In this document: positions 34,753 to 43,673 of the stretch, one piece after another
Layout of the letters: every line of letters starts with the position of its first letter
How positions within the stretch are numbered: the stretch's first letter is position 1
NCBI RefSeq assembly: GCF_016786255.1
Contig: NZ_JADMKT010000064.1
Span: forward strand, 1-64,000
Source of the DNA: Robertkochia sediminum
GTDB taxonomy: Bacteria > Bacteroidota > Bacteroidia > Flavobacteriales > Flavobacteriaceae
Direction: 5' to 3'
DNA length: 64,000 bases
Notes under the pieces: model-generated
Seen by the model: the letters and a program-made list of their open reading frames with translations, nothing else
Database searches by the model: none
Told to the model about the DNA's origin: nothing
Made by a program: the position numbers and the translations under genes

Positions 34753-36636
34753 ATGAATAAAAAGTATACACAGATCGTCTTTGTTTCGGCCATCATCCTG
34801 GTGATCGCCGCTTTGCTTTACGTGCGGAATAAAAATACCATTCACCAATACGTAGATCCGGAAGGCGCGTATACACAAGTCGCTGTGGGTGATTTGGAAT
34901 CATGCCTGCACTGCCATCAAAATACTACAGGCTACTCCAATTACCACAATCCCGAGGTGATCGGTTGTTCAAGTTGTCACCTGGGGAATACCACCACACT
35001 CGATAAGTCTGAAGCGCATGCAGGAATGATCCTGATCCCCGGTAATCTGGCCGACGCTAAGGAAACCTGTGGAAAGTGCCATGCCGACGAACTTGATAAG
35101 GTGAACTCCTCCTTAATGACCTCCAATAGCGGGATCATTGCCGTAGACAAATTCGCCTTCGGGGAAGCCGATTCGCCTAACCACCATTTCCACATTAAAG
35201 ACCTGGCGCATTCGGCGTCCGATAAACATATACGGGACCTATGTGCCAACTGCCACCTTGGGGCTGAAAAACCGGAATACGGGGCCATAGATCAGCTAAG
35301 CCGTGGAGGTGGCTGTATAGCCTGCCATTTAAATTACAGCGATCAGGCAGCCTCCGACCTCGAACGCTATATCGCCTCCGGAAAGATGGAATTACCCAGG
35401 GTACATCCCGCTACAGATATCTTCGTGAACGACATGCACTGCTTTGGTTGTCATAGCCGCTCCAGCCGGATCTCCACAAATTATATGGGCTTGCAGGAAA
35501 CCTTATTGGAAGAAGCCGAGGTGGCAAAAACTCCGGGCTATACGGTTATGGATGATAAACGCGTATACAAACACCAACAGGCCGATGTGCATCACAAAAA
35601 AGGCCTTCTCTGCATAGACTGCCATTCGTCTCATGAGGTGATGGGTACCGGCGAACGCTACACCCACCAGGAAGATGCAGTAGCCCTGCAGTGCAGCGAT
35701 TGTCATTTTAAAGAAGCGCCCAATACCATCCCTTACGATTCGCTGGACCGGGAAAGTTTCCTGGTGTTCATGCACCGCGAATATGAGCATACCGATAAGG
35801 AGATCATTGCCGTTGAAAAAGACGGACACCCCCTGGTGAATACCTTTATCGACACCTCAGGAAATGCATGGCTTATCGGTAAAAAAGACGGAGCTATTCA
35901 TCCGTTAAAAAAGCAACCGGAGGTCTGTTCGGGTAATGCCCACCAAAACGTGAGCTGCAGCGCCTGCCACTCCTCCTGGGCGTCGCGCTGTATAGGGTGT
36001 CACAACCAGTTTGACCCCGATAAAAAAGGAGCATTTGACCTCCTGGATAAGGAGTTCGTAACCGGTGCCTGGGATGAATACGTAGCCGAATTTTCAGCCT
36101 CACAACCCGCACTTGGTGTAAGGGAACACAATGGCGTTATGGTGATCGAACCGGCCATTCCGGGGATGATCATGACCATAGACAAGGGTAGCTATACCGG
36201 AAATCCCGGGGAAGATGTCTCTTTTCACCGCCTCTATGCACCCAACTCCCCCCATACCACCGCCAAACAAGTGAGAGATTGTAAATCGTGTCATGCCGAT
36301 GCGGCAACGCTGGGATATGGAATGGGGAGCCTGGTATATGAAACTTTGAACGGGAAAGGTTCCTGGAGTTTTACGCCAGACTATGCCCTTAATCCCAACG
36401 ACGATCTCCCTGAAGATGCCTGGATCCCTTTTATGAAACCGGTGGATAACGATGTGGTTACGTCTACCCGAACCGATTTCAGGCCTTTCAGCGTAACAGA
36501 ACAAAAGCGTATGTTATTTGTGGGTGCCTGCCTGCAGTGTCATGAAGACGATTCAAAGGTCATGGATCAAACGCTGGAATTCGGATTAGACGCCATGCTC
36601 AAGAAAGTCGCTCCGGACTGTATATTACCCGAATAG
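34753..36636 (+). CDS. Membrane-anchored dodecaheme c-type cytochrome
   Basis: The 627-residue protein starts at ATG 34753 (MNKKYTQIVFV); an in-frame GTG 63 bases earlier is less likely because it precedes the membrane anchor. Twelve CXXCH motifs are counted: CLHCH, CSSCH, CGKCH, CANCH, CIACH, CFGCH, CIDCH, CSDCH, CSACH, CIGCH, CKSCH and CLQCH. Many free histidines (for example NHHFHIKDLAHS, HKKGLLC, HREYEH) can serve as distal ligands. It resembles multiheme oxidoreductase or electron-conduit cytochromes but I cannot name its family. Its divergent pairing with a molybdopterin complex suggests it is that system's electron partner or a second terminal enzyme. An octaheme tetrathionate reductase identity is not supported, as there are twelve sites. 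Confidence 0.85.
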   Translation: MNKKYTQIVFVSAIILVIAALLYVRNKNTIHQYVDPEGAYTQVAVGDLESCLHCHQNTTGYSNYHNPEVIGCSSCHLGNTTTLDKSEAHAGMILIPGNLADAKETCGKCHADELDKVNSSLMTSNSGIIAVDKFAFGEADSPNHHFHIKDLAHSASDKHIRDLCANCHLGAEKPEYGAIDQLSRGGGCIACHLNYSDQAASDLERYIASGKMELPRVHPATDIFVNDMHCFGCHSRSSRISTNYMGLQETLLEEAEVAKTPGYTVMDDKRVYKHQQADVHHKKGLLCIDCHSSHEVMGTGERYTHQEDAVALQCSDCHFKEAPNTIPYDSLDRESFLVFMHREYEHTDKEIIAVEKDGHPLVNTFIDTSGNAWLIGKKDGAIHPLKKQPEVCSGNAHQNVSCSACHSSWASRCIGCHNQFDPDKKGAFDLLDKEFVTGAWDEYVAEFSASQPALGVREHNGVMVIEPAIPGMIMTIDKGSYTGNPGEDVSFHRLYAPNSPHTTAKQVRDCKSCHADAATLGYGMGSLVYETLNGKGSWSFTPDYALNPNDDLPEDAWIPFMKPVDNDVVTSTRTDFRPFSVTEQKRMLFVGACLQCHEDDSKVMDQTLEFGLDAMLKKVAPDCILPE

Positions 36637-36707
36637 AAAGAATATTCCAATTTGAAAGAGGACTGTCTTCACAGAAATACTCCTGATGGAAATAATGACC
36701 TCAGGAA

Positions 36708-37715
36708 CTACCCTCCGATAGCGATCATACTGCGGTTCCTGCCGTGCAATTCAGGTTCCTTTAGCTTTTCAAGGTCGTCCATACCGGCTCTGACCTTAAA
36801 CTTGCTCTGCACCGCCTTCTGAATTATGGGCTCGATGGCACCACCCTTTCTGAATGTGGTAAGAAGATCGGATTCTGTAGCAGAGAAGAGGCAGTTTTTG
36901 AGCTTACCATCGGCGGTTAAGCGCAGACGGTTACAGGAATCACAGAACGGATTGGTCACCGAACTGATCACGGCAAAGCTACCCTTATAGCCTTTGATCT
37001 TGTAATTTTTTGCCGTATCGTTAGGCGCATCTTGTAAGCGCTCGACCTCAGCCGGATCGAAGGCAGCGTTTAAACGTTCCATGATCGAAGCGTAAGACAC
37101 GAGTTTAGACATATCCCACCTATTGCCATCAAAAGGCATGAACTCGATAAAGCGCACACTAACAGGTAAGTCTTTGGTCAGGTGAATAAAATCGACGATC
37201 TCATCGTCATTGACACCTTTCATAAGCACGGCATTTACCTTGACCTTAAATCCTTCATCAACCAACCGGAGAAGGTTTTCATAGACGATATCAAAATTAT
37301 CCCTGAGGGTGATCTTTTTAAACTTTTCCTTTTGAAGGGAATCCAGGCTCAGGTTAATGTGATTCAAACGGTTGGCCTTAAGCAGGTCTATGAATTTGTG
37401 AACGATCACGGCATTGGTGGTCATGGACAACTCAACAGGTAAAGTCGCCAGTTTTTCAAGAATGAGTCCGATATCTTTTCGCACCAGGGGTTCTCCTCCC
37501 GTAAGCCTGATCTTATTGACCCCATGAGCCACAAAGGTTTTCGCGATCTCGTAGATCTCCTCATAGGTCATTAGATGACTGCGGGGCACTAAGGGTATTC
37601 CTTCAGCCGGCATGCAATAAAAGCAGCGCAGATTGCAACGTTCGGTCAGGGAGATCCTCAGGTAGGCATGATCCCTGCCGTGGGTATCGCGTAATATGTT
37701 ATCCTCCTTTTTCAT
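36708..37715 (-). CDS. moaA: GTP 3',8-cyclase MoaA, radical SAM enzyme
   Basis: MoaA begins molybdenum cofactor synthesis by rearranging GTP. The 335-residue protein has the radical SAM motif SLTERCNLRCFYCMP (Cys-x3-Cys-x2-Cys), the GGEP segment RLTGGEPLVRKD, and the C-terminal second-cluster region NPFCDSCNRLRLTADGKLKNCLF. The usual GG-terminus is present as AIGG. It directly abuts moaCB and is the last gene of the moe-moa transcript that supplies cofactor for the molybdopterin enzyme nearby. Confidence 0.95.
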   Translation of the reverse strand: MKKEDNILRDTHGRDHAYLRISLTERCNLRCFYCMPAEGIPLVPRSHLMTYEEIYEIAKTFVAHGVNKIRLTGGEPLVRKDIGLILEKLATLPVELSMTTNAVIVHKFIDLLKANRLNHINLSLDSLQKEKFKKITLRDNFDIVYENLLRLVDEGFKVKVNAVLMKGVNDDEIVDFIHLTKDLPVSVRFIEFMPFDGNRWDMSKLVSYASIMERLNAAFDPAEVERLQDAPNDTAKNYKIKGYKGSFAVISSVTNPFCDSCNRLRLTADGKLKNCLFSATESDLLTTFRKGGAIEPIIQKAVQSKFKVRAGMDDLEKLKEPELHGRNRSMIAIGG

Positions 37716-38627
37716 TTAATCGTGCCTTGCGCCTTTTAGTATTCTGAATATATGCAAAACCGATGGAAATACAGCATCCATAGATTCTTTAGCTCCGTTA
37801 GTAGAACCGGGAAGCCCCAATACCAGGGTGTTTTTTACAGTCCCCGCGATACTTCGGGAGAGCATAGAAAAGGGCGTTCGGTCTTGTCCGTAATTGCGAA
37901 TAGCCTCTTCAATGCCCGGTATACGACGATCCAGCAGAGGTTCCAGGGCTTCCGGGGTAACGTCCCGTTTTGAAAGGCCGGTACCTCCGGTAAAGATCAC
38001 CAGGTCCATACCCTCCTGCTGAAAGGCCCTGGTCTTTTCACGGATCTCTTCGACCTCATCAGGAATAATAAGATAGTGTTCCACCTTCACCTCACAGGAT
38101 TCCAACTTCTTCATGATGGCCTTTCCTGCCCGGTCTTCCTTTTCTCCTGCCGATATGCTGTCTGAACATACGATCACCGCGGCCTTCAGGTCTTTTCTAA
38201 AGCGGTCCCGGAAGTCTGATTTTCCGCCTTTTTTCTTCAGTAATCGGATGTGATCGATCTCGATATCCTTGTCAATAGGCTTAAGCATATCGTACATATT
38301 AAGCGCCACCACACTGGCCCCATGCATGGCCTCTACTTCTACCCCGGTCTTATAGATCGTCTTCACGGTAAACAGCACCGTAATTTCGAGTCCGTCGATC
38401 TCATACTCCACCCCCGTATATTCTATGGGCAGGGGGTGACAATCGGGGAGGATATCAGGAGTACGCTTCACTCCCAATAAACCGGCAGCCTTGCTCATGG
38501 CAAATACGTTGCCTTTAGGAACGGTATCGTTCTTAATGGCGTCGATCGTTTCCTGCTTGCTCACCCTGACCACGGCCTGGGCAATAGCAGTTCTTAGCGT
38601 GGTGCTTTTATGTGTGATATCTACCAT
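37716..38627 (-). CDS. moaCB: Fused MoaC-MoaB molybdenum cofactor protein
   Basis: The 303-residue protein joins cyclic pyranopterin monophosphate synthase (MoaC, about 1-145) and a MoaB/MogA-type adenylyltransferase domain (about 150-300). MoaC motifs seen are VFAMSKAAGLLGVKRTPDILPDCHPLPI and EVEAMHGASVVALNMYDM. MoaB motifs seen are VFTGGTGLSKRDVTPEALEPL and LGLPGSTNGAKESM. Fusion is a known arrangement in Bacteroidota. It lies between moaE and moaA in one operon. Confidence 0.94.
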   Translation of the reverse strand: MVDITHKSTTLRTAIAQAVVRVSKQETIDAIKNDTVPKGNVFAMSKAAGLLGVKRTPDILPDCHPLPIEYTGVEYEIDGLEITVLFTVKTIYKTGVEVEAMHGASVVALNMYDMLKPIDKDIEIDHIRLLKKKGGKSDFRDRFRKDLKAAVIVCSDSISAGEKEDRAGKAIMKKLESCEVKVEHYLIIPDEVEEIREKTRAFQQEGMDLVIFTGGTGLSKRDVTPEALEPLLDRRIPGIEEAIRNYGQDRTPFSMLSRSIAGTVKNTLVLGLPGSTNGAKESMDAVFPSVLHIFRILKGARHD

Positions 38628-38630
38628 GAC

Positions 38631-39074
38631 CTAACTGTTTACTTTCCATTGATGAGTATCGTCTTCAAAGATCTCCCGTCCAAAAACAGGCACCTCAGCC
38701 TTGATGGCTTCCACCACATATTCCAGGGCTTCAAAAACCTGCTTTCTCCTGGGGGAAGAAACAAAGACGAATAAACAGATCTCTCCGGTTTTTACCTCGC
38801 CAAGACTATGATAGATATGCATACAGGTGAGCTCGAACTTATCGAAAGTAGCCTCCCTGATCTCGTGAAATTTGGCATTGGCCATAGCCTCATAGGCCGT
38901 ATAATCTATGGCTTTGACCGTTTTGTCGTCGATCACATCGGCCCTTACCTGTCCCAAAAAGATATTATGAGCTCCTATATTGGTCTTCACCTGGTGTTTT
39001 GCTATGGAGTTCGAAATGAATTCAGGAGAGATCGCCCCCTGAACAAAAACGTTCTTTACTTTCTTTTTTTCCAT
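38631..39074 (-). CDS. moaE: Molybdopterin synthase catalytic subunit MoaE
   Basis: MoaE is the large subunit of molybdopterin synthase, which uses MoaD-bound thiocarboxylate to add the two dithiolene sulfurs. The 147-residue protein has GAHNIFLGQVRADV, IDYTAYEAMAN and the active-site lysine region VSSPRRKQVFEAL. The partner MoaD was not found between its neighbours or elsewhere in the window. Confidence 0.93.
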   Translation of the reverse strand: MEKKKVKNVFVQGAISPEFISNSIAKHQVKTNIGAHNIFLGQVRADVIDDKTVKAIDYTAYEAMANAKFHEIREATFDKFELTCMHIYHSLGEVKTGEICLFVFVSSPRRKQVFEALEYVVEAIKAEVPVFGREIFEDDTHQWKVNS

Positions 39075-39140
39075 ATGTATGATTTTACGAAGAAGCTGCG
39101 TTTTGAATATTAAAGCTCACCCCTCGCCTGTCTTGCTGAT

Positions 39141-39479
39141 TTATAAATTCCTTATGGCTTTCATTTGTTGGTCGAGAAATTCACGACAATTTAAATTCAT
39201 TTGATCAAAGGCCGCGATCAACGACTTTCCATAGGGTGTTAAAGCTGTACCTCCCCCTCCTTTACCACCCACACTGTTAGTAGTGACCGGCTTTTTGGCA
39301 CAACGGTTCACACCATCGAGAAGATGCCATGCTTTTTTATAAGACATATTGATCGATCTGGCCCCCTTAGACAATGACCCTGTTTGTTCTATGGCCTTTA
39401 GCAAGCGCACCTTACCTTCGCCCAGGAATTCCTGCCCACCGACTTCGATCCAGATCTTACTTTTTACCTTGAAACTCAT
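39141..39479 (-). CDS. ModE-like winged helix regulator, N-terminal domain only
   Basis: The 112-residue protein matches the N-terminal DNA-binding domain of ModE (LysR-like winged helix): VRLLKAIEQTGSLSKGARSINMSYKKAWHLLDGVN and GGKGGGGTALTPYGKSL. No molybdate-binding (TOBE) domain follows, so any molybdate sensing must be indirect. Its start overlaps the moeA stop. It may regulate the cofactor operon. Confidence 0.88.
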   Translation of the reverse strand: MSFKVKSKIWIEVGGQEFLGEGKVRLLKAIEQTGSLSKGARSINMSYKKAWHLLDGVNRCAKKPVTTNSVGGKGGGGTALTPYGKSLIAAFDQMNLNCREFLDQQMKAIRNL

Positions 39480-40666
39480 CGTACGCTGTTGGTTACCGGC
39501 AGCAGGATCACTTCTACCGAATCATTTACTTTTATCTCCTTAAGCTCTTCAGGCACTGCGACAAGGGCATTTGCTATCGCAAAGGTTTGTAGCATGGCCG
39601 AACTTTGCCCCTCGAGAATGGTTACCCGGCCTGCATCGCATATCGCCTTTAAGAACTGCGGACGGTCTCCACTTTTGATAAAATGGGTGTCTGACAAGGC
39701 CTGTACCTTATGCAACCGATGATCTCTGCGGGTCATTTTCTGCAGGGCCGGATGCACATACAGGTAAAAACAGCTTAATGAAGCCGCTGGATTTCCGGGT
39801 AGTGCGAACAGTATGGTGTTGTTCTTTTTACCGAAGAACAAAGGCTTCCCCGGTTTTTGCTTCACCTTGTAAAAAACCTGTTCCACTTCAAGAGCCTTCA
39901 ATGCTTTCCCTACGAAGTCGTAATCTCCTACCGATATGCCTCCGGTCATGATCACCACATCGTTTTGATCTGTAAGTCCCTTTATGGTTTGGTAGGTATG
40001 TTCGTAATTGTCGTCGACCTTATGGATGGAAACCTTTTTAAAACCAAGTCCCTTCAGAGCACTTTGCAACATGGCCGAATTGCTCTCATAAATTTTCCCG
40101 TAAGTAAGCGGTTCACCGGGTGTTATAAGTTCATCTCCCGTAGTTACGATGGCGATAGAGGGTGCTTTATAAACAGAAACCTCTTTGATACCCAAAGCAC
40201 TCAAATAGCCAATGGCAGCCGGGGTCAATATGGTTCCTTCCGACAAAGCAAGATCGTTTTTACCGACCTGCTCTCCGGCGGGGCGAATGTTATGTTCAAC
40301 GGGAGGCTGTTGTTCGATGCTTATGTGCGTTCCATTTACGGTTACCTTTTCCTGCATTTCTATAGCATTCGCGGTATCGGGTACCGGAGCTCCGGTAAAG
40401 ATCCGCACCGCTTCACCGGGAGCGAGAACGGGATGATATCCGTCTCCTGCCTTGACCTCTCCAACTACCTTGTAATGAAGATCATCGTGGAGGCAAAGCG
40501 CGTATCCGTCCATTGCCGACTGCCTGAAGGGCGGCATCTTAATGGGGGAAAAAACATCGGCAGCCAGCACGGCATTTCCGCTTTTAGCAACGGGTGCGGT
40601 GATGGTTGATGCTATGTTGTGGGTATGCTGAATGACAGCTTTAAAGGCCTCTTCGATACTGATCAT
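39476..40666 (-). CDS. moeA: Molybdopterin molybdotransferase MoeA
   Basis: MoeA inserts molybdate into adenylylated molybdopterin. The 396-residue protein shows PPFRQSAMDGYAL, the RIFTGAPVPDTANAIEMQE block, IVTTGDELITPGEPLTYGKIYESNS and MTGGISVGDYDFV, ending with a C-terminal beta domain. It is the first gene of the cofactor operon, with a Crp/Fnr-type dyad 51 bases upstream of its ATG. Confidence 0.95.
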   Translation of the reverse strand: MISIEEAFKAVIQHTHNIASTITAPVAKSGNAVLAADVFSPIKMPPFRQSAMDGYALCLHDDLHYKVVGEVKAGDGYHPVLAPGEAVRIFTGAPVPDTANAIEMQEKVTVNGTHISIEQQPPVEHNIRPAGEQVGKNDLALSEGTILTPAAIGYLSALGIKEVSVYKAPSIAIVTTGDELITPGEPLTYGKIYESNSAMLQSALKGLGFKKVSIHKVDDNYEHTYQTIKGLTDQNDVVIMTGGISVGDYDFVGKALKALEVEQVFYKVKQKPGKPLFFGKKNNTILFALPGNPAASLSCFYLYVHPALQKMTRRDHRLHKVQALSDTHFIKSGDRPQFLKAICDAGRVTILEGQSSAMLQTFAIANALVAVPEELKEIKVNDSVEVILLPVTNSVR

Positions 40667-40716
40667 GGCAATAGCGTTATGTCATATCAAACATAGCGAA
40701 TTTCTCCCTAAAAAGC

Positions 40717-40734
40717 ATATGACCTTTGTCATAT
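40717..40734. promoter_or_regulatory. 18-bp perfect dyad ATATGAC-CTTT-GTCATAT upstream of moeA
   Basis: Seven-base arms ATATGAC and GTCATAT around a 4-base spacer, 51 bases upstream of the moeA start. The core TGAC-N4-GTCA is the same as in the site at 44730-44745, so it is a variant of the TGTNAC family. It probably links cofactor synthesis to the same regulator. Confidence 0.6.
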
Positions 40735-40794
40735 CTTCGCTTGAAAACTAGACTTTTAAGAGGTATTTGAGCCAAGAACTTAAAGAGGATAAGC

Positions 40795-41451
40795 CTATTC
40801 GAAAAATTCCAGGACCCGAACCCTGTTTCTTGTTGAATAGATCTTTTCTTCTTCGTGTAGTTTCTTAAGGATCCTGGTAATAACCACCCTCGTGGAGTTT
40901 AGGTCCTCTGCGATCTGTTGGTGGGTAAGCTCAAGATCGACCTCATTAGAGATCTTCACCTTATCGGTGAGGTATTTCCAGATGCGCTGTTCCATTTTAA
41001 GGAAGGCCAGGGAGTCTACCGTTTCCACCATTTCCAGCAATCTGAAGTGGTAGCTATCTATAATAAAATGGCGCCAGGACTTATATTTCACCAGCCAATC
41101 GTCGATAAGGTCAACCGGGATCGCAAGTACATGGACCTCAGTTTCAGCAAGACCCTTAAAAATACTGGTCTTTTTATTGATACAATTCGCGAAGGAAATG
41201 GAACAGGTATCCCCGGGCTCGAGGTAATAGATGGACAATTCGCACCCGTGTTTATCTTTTCTGATGATCTTTACGACCCCGTCCAGGATCAGGGGGATAT
41301 GCGTAAGTTCATCGCCAATATCGATGAGTAATTCTCCTTCTTGAATTGTTCTGGGCATACCTACTTCAAGCATCTCTTCGAGCAGGTTCTTTTCAAGCAA
41401 TTCGCTATAGGTATCGAAGAGCTTGCTTTTCACTGTTTCAGTCTGGCTCAT
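40795..41451 (-). CDS. Crp/Fnr-family transcription regulator
   Basis: The 218-residue regulator (ATG at 41451, MSQTETVKSK; an in-frame GTG would add 12 residues) has an N-terminal cyclic-nucleotide-binding-fold domain (IDIGDELTHIPLILDGVVKIIRKD) and a C-terminal helix-turn-helix LTHQQIAEDLNSTRVVITRILKKLHEEE. It lacks the four-Cys N-terminal cluster of FNR. A Cys pair in GDTCSISFANC may respond to redox or sulfur state, which is speculation. It is a single gene between moeA and the porin-rhodanese operon, with a terminator on its 5' side. It is the natural candidate for the TGTNAC dyads in this window. Confidence 0.88.
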   Translation of the reverse strand: MSQTETVKSKLFDTYSELLEKNLLEEMLEVGMPRTIQEGELLIDIGDELTHIPLILDGVVKIIRKDKHGCELSIYYLEPGDTCSISFANCINKKTSIFKGLAETEVHVLAIPVDLIDDWLVKYKSWRHFIIDSYHFRLLEMVETVDSLAFLKMEQRIWKYLTDKVKISNEVDLELTHQQIAEDLNSTRVVITRILKKLHEEEKIYSTRNRVRVLEFFE

Positions 41452-41500
41452 TATCGTTTTGTTAGGGACTTTAAAGATACGAAACACGGCTGAAAAAGTA

Positions 41501-41531
41501 AATAACCCCTCTGAAAAACAGAGGGGTTATT
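41501..41531 (-). terminator. Terminator of the porin-rhodanese operon
   Basis: A perfect 13-bp stem (AATAACCCCTCTG with its complement) around a five-base loop, followed on the minus strand by a T-rich stretch. It lies 30 bases past the porin stop and just upstream of the Crp/Fnr gene. Confidence 0.75.
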
Positions 41532-41561
41532 CCCATAACAAAACTATCTATTAAAAAAGAA

Positions 41562-42617
41562 TTAAAACTTAACCTGAACCTGTGTGAGCAGTGCGTCATT
41601 TTGAACACTTGCCACAGTTTCGATATTAGCCAGATAGTTTACTTGGAAGCGAACTTTAGGGTTCACGAAATAGTTAAATCCAACGGTCATTCGTTCCTGA
41701 TAGCCGATATTGTTTTTGATCGTGCTATCCGGATCGAAGAATTCGTATTTGAATACGGGTTGGAATTTTTCACTTACATTATATGCAGCCAGGAAATAGC
41801 CACCTTCGCGCTCCTCTCCCAGGGCTACCGGGGTCGATCCACAACCACCGGCCGCACCGGCGAAATAAGCACCTTCATCGTAGATATACTCTCCCTGGAA
41901 CCAGAATTTACCGGGTTTATAAACGATCTCCCCACCAAAAGAGTTTCTGTCGTCATCGTTGTTGTTTGGAATGGGGTAACCATGTCGGAAACTCGCACCT
42001 ACGCTGAGGTTCCTGAGCAGCTTATAGGTTACCCTACCGATGATATCTTTTCGGGTGTTATCGTCTCTTACTCCTAACCCACGACCATTCATCAGGGCAA
42101 CGGAATAATTCAACCTGTTAAATTTGTTACCTCCCCAGATACCCAGACCAAAGTCACGCTGTGGAGCCACCAGCTGGTCGGCCACGATCGATCTTTCGAT
42201 CGTTGGCAACATATGACAAGGTGTAGCCACATCTAAACTAAAGGGTTGTTTATACGTACCGAGGGAGATCCTGGCCCAGTTATTGGCTTCATAGGTAACG
42301 AAGGCGTCCATGAGGTACGCATCGCCCGTCTGACCAATAAATGGACTGGTCTCCATCATAAAGAAATATGAGAATTTGTTCAGAACCTTTCCGGTAACCC
42401 CGATACGCGCCCTCTTGAACCGTAGGGTATTGGCTTGATCACCCTCGGTAAAGAAGTAATCGTATTGCGGTTGGATATATCCGAAAAGTCTGATCGAAGG
42501 AGTGCTCGCAGCGCCGTCTGAAGCTCCGGGCAGGTCCACCTCACATCCTTGTGAAAACATTGTACTCACCTGGAATACAAATGCCAGTGCAAATGCTTTT
42601 TTTAATATATTTTTCAT
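41562..42617 (-). CDS. OprP/OprO-like outer-membrane porin
   Basis: The 351-residue secreted barrel has a signal peptide (FALAFVFQVSTMFSQ) and the polyphosphate-selective porin family pattern: FGYIQPQYDYFFTEGDQANTLRFKRARIGVTGKVLNKFSYFFMME. The C-terminal strand LLTQVQVKF is aromatic-ended. It follows two exported double-rhodanese genes, so it may pass thiosulfate, tetrathionate or another sulfur anion. The substrate is inferred from position only. Confidence 0.85.
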   Translation of the reverse strand: MKNILKKAFALAFVFQVSTMFSQGCEVDLPGASDGAASTPSIRLFGYIQPQYDYFFTEGDQANTLRFKRARIGVTGKVLNKFSYFFMMETSPFIGQTGDAYLMDAFVTYEANNWARISLGTYKQPFSLDVATPCHMLPTIERSIVADQLVAPQRDFGLGIWGGNKFNRLNYSVALMNGRGLGVRDDNTRKDIIGRVTYKLLRNLSVGASFRHGYPIPNNNDDDRNSFGGEIVYKPGKFWFQGEYIYDEGAYFAGAAGGCGSTPVALGEEREGGYFLAAYNVSEKFQPVFKYEFFDPDSTIKNNIGYQERMTVGFNYFVNPKVRFQVNYLANIETVASVQNDALLTQVQVKF

Positions 42618-42636
42618 CGTTTAATAGTTCTGAAGC

Positions 42637-43638
42637 TTAGTTAGCGAGAACAGGGAGACTTTTCGGATGAGAATCTCCTCCCCACTGATTTGTTTTCCAT
42701 GATGGATTGTCATTATACAATCCGTTCATTCCGAACTTCAGACTCGCAGCGTTATACCCAAGAACATTGAGCACTGCAGATAAAACCGCTGAGGTCTGAC
42801 CGGTATAACAATAGGTCACAACCGTGTTGGCATTTGGGTCCAGTGACTTATAGCCACCATCGGCCAGGGTAAATGGCTGGATCCTGTAGGCATTGCTAAT
42901 GTGTCCAAATCCGGAATAATCGGCTTCACTGAAATAGTTATTGATGAAATATCCTCCTGGGTTATTCAGCACATCACCTCCGTTCACGCCTTTAAATCCG
43001 GCTGCCACAGCAGCTTCAACACGCTCCTTAAGGATCAGTTCCCCATCGGTAAACGTAGTGGAGATCTTAGGATCCTCGAAGGTGATATTGGCCGGAGCTG
43101 CACCATAGGTCCAGTTATTGCTGTTTTGGGCAATGTTGCCAATATTGTTATTCCATGGCCCCGAGGTCGCTTCGTTCCATCCTGACATCCCCCACTTCAG
43201 GGCACGGGTATGAGCATAGCCGTAAAGACGGAGCAAGGCTGTAGCGTAACAAGCGGTCTGGCCGGTATAGCACACCACCAAAATAGGCTTGGAAGTGGTT
43301 GCGGCAGTAGTCAGAATATCAGAAAAGGCCACGTTCTGTGCTCCTTCTATATGAGCGGTGAGGAAGTCGGCACTACTTCTGATATCCATAATAAAATACT
43401 TATCGAGGAATGCCGGAAGGTCTGCTTCAGCAGGGGCACCAACAACGAATTTCTCGCCATCGGCATTTACGAGGATCTTATCGATATCGAGGTTGTTCTC
43501 GATCATAAAATCGGTCATGAGTTCAAATGCAGGTGTTGCCACCACATTATCCGTAACGTCATCCCCGCGATCACAAGAAGTAAATAACAGGGCGGGTAAT
43601 AAAAGTAGTCCGAATAAGAAAATTGATAATTTTTTCAT
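42637..43638 (-). CDS. Double-rhodanese lipoprotein
   Basis: The 333-residue protein has a lipoprotein signal (ALLFTSC) and two rhodanese domains. Both active loops keep the catalytic Cys: VVCYTGQTACYATALLRLYGY near residue 125 and TYCYTGQTSAVLSAVLNVLGY near residue 285. The motif LKWGMSGWN follows the first. Such domains carry or transfer sulfane sulfur as Cys persulfide. It lies 35 bases after the next upstream gene and 19 bases before the porin gene, in one operon. Location on the periplasmic or outer-membrane side is implied by the lipobox. Confidence 0.87.
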   Translation of the reverse strand: MKKLSIFLFGLLLLPALLFTSCDRGDDVTDNVVATPAFELMTDFMIENNLDIDKILVNADGEKFVVGAPAEADLPAFLDKYFIMDIRSSADFLTAHIEGAQNVAFSDILTTAATTSKPILVVCYTGQTACYATALLRLYGYAHTRALKWGMSGWNEATSGPWNNNIGNIAQNSNNWTYGAAPANITFEDPKISTTFTDGELILKERVEAAVAAGFKGVNGGDVLNNPGGYFINNYFSEADYSGFGHISNAYRIQPFTLADGGYKSLDPNANTVVTYCYTGQTSAVLSAVLNVLGYNAASLKFGMNGLYNDNPSWKTNQWGGDSHPKSLPVLAN

Positions 43639-43673
43639 GAGATTGGATTTTTAAAGTTTTTTAGATAATTGTT

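Noticed and set aside
34753-36636. Octaheme tetrathionate reductase or NrfA-type enzyme
   Set aside because: Twelve CXXCH sites are present and no CXXCK catalytic site is seen, so neither family is supported by eye.
39857-40609. Long plus-strand open frame of 250 codons opposite moeA
   Set aside because: It lies entirely antisense to a well-supported moeA gene and its translation has no recognisable domain.
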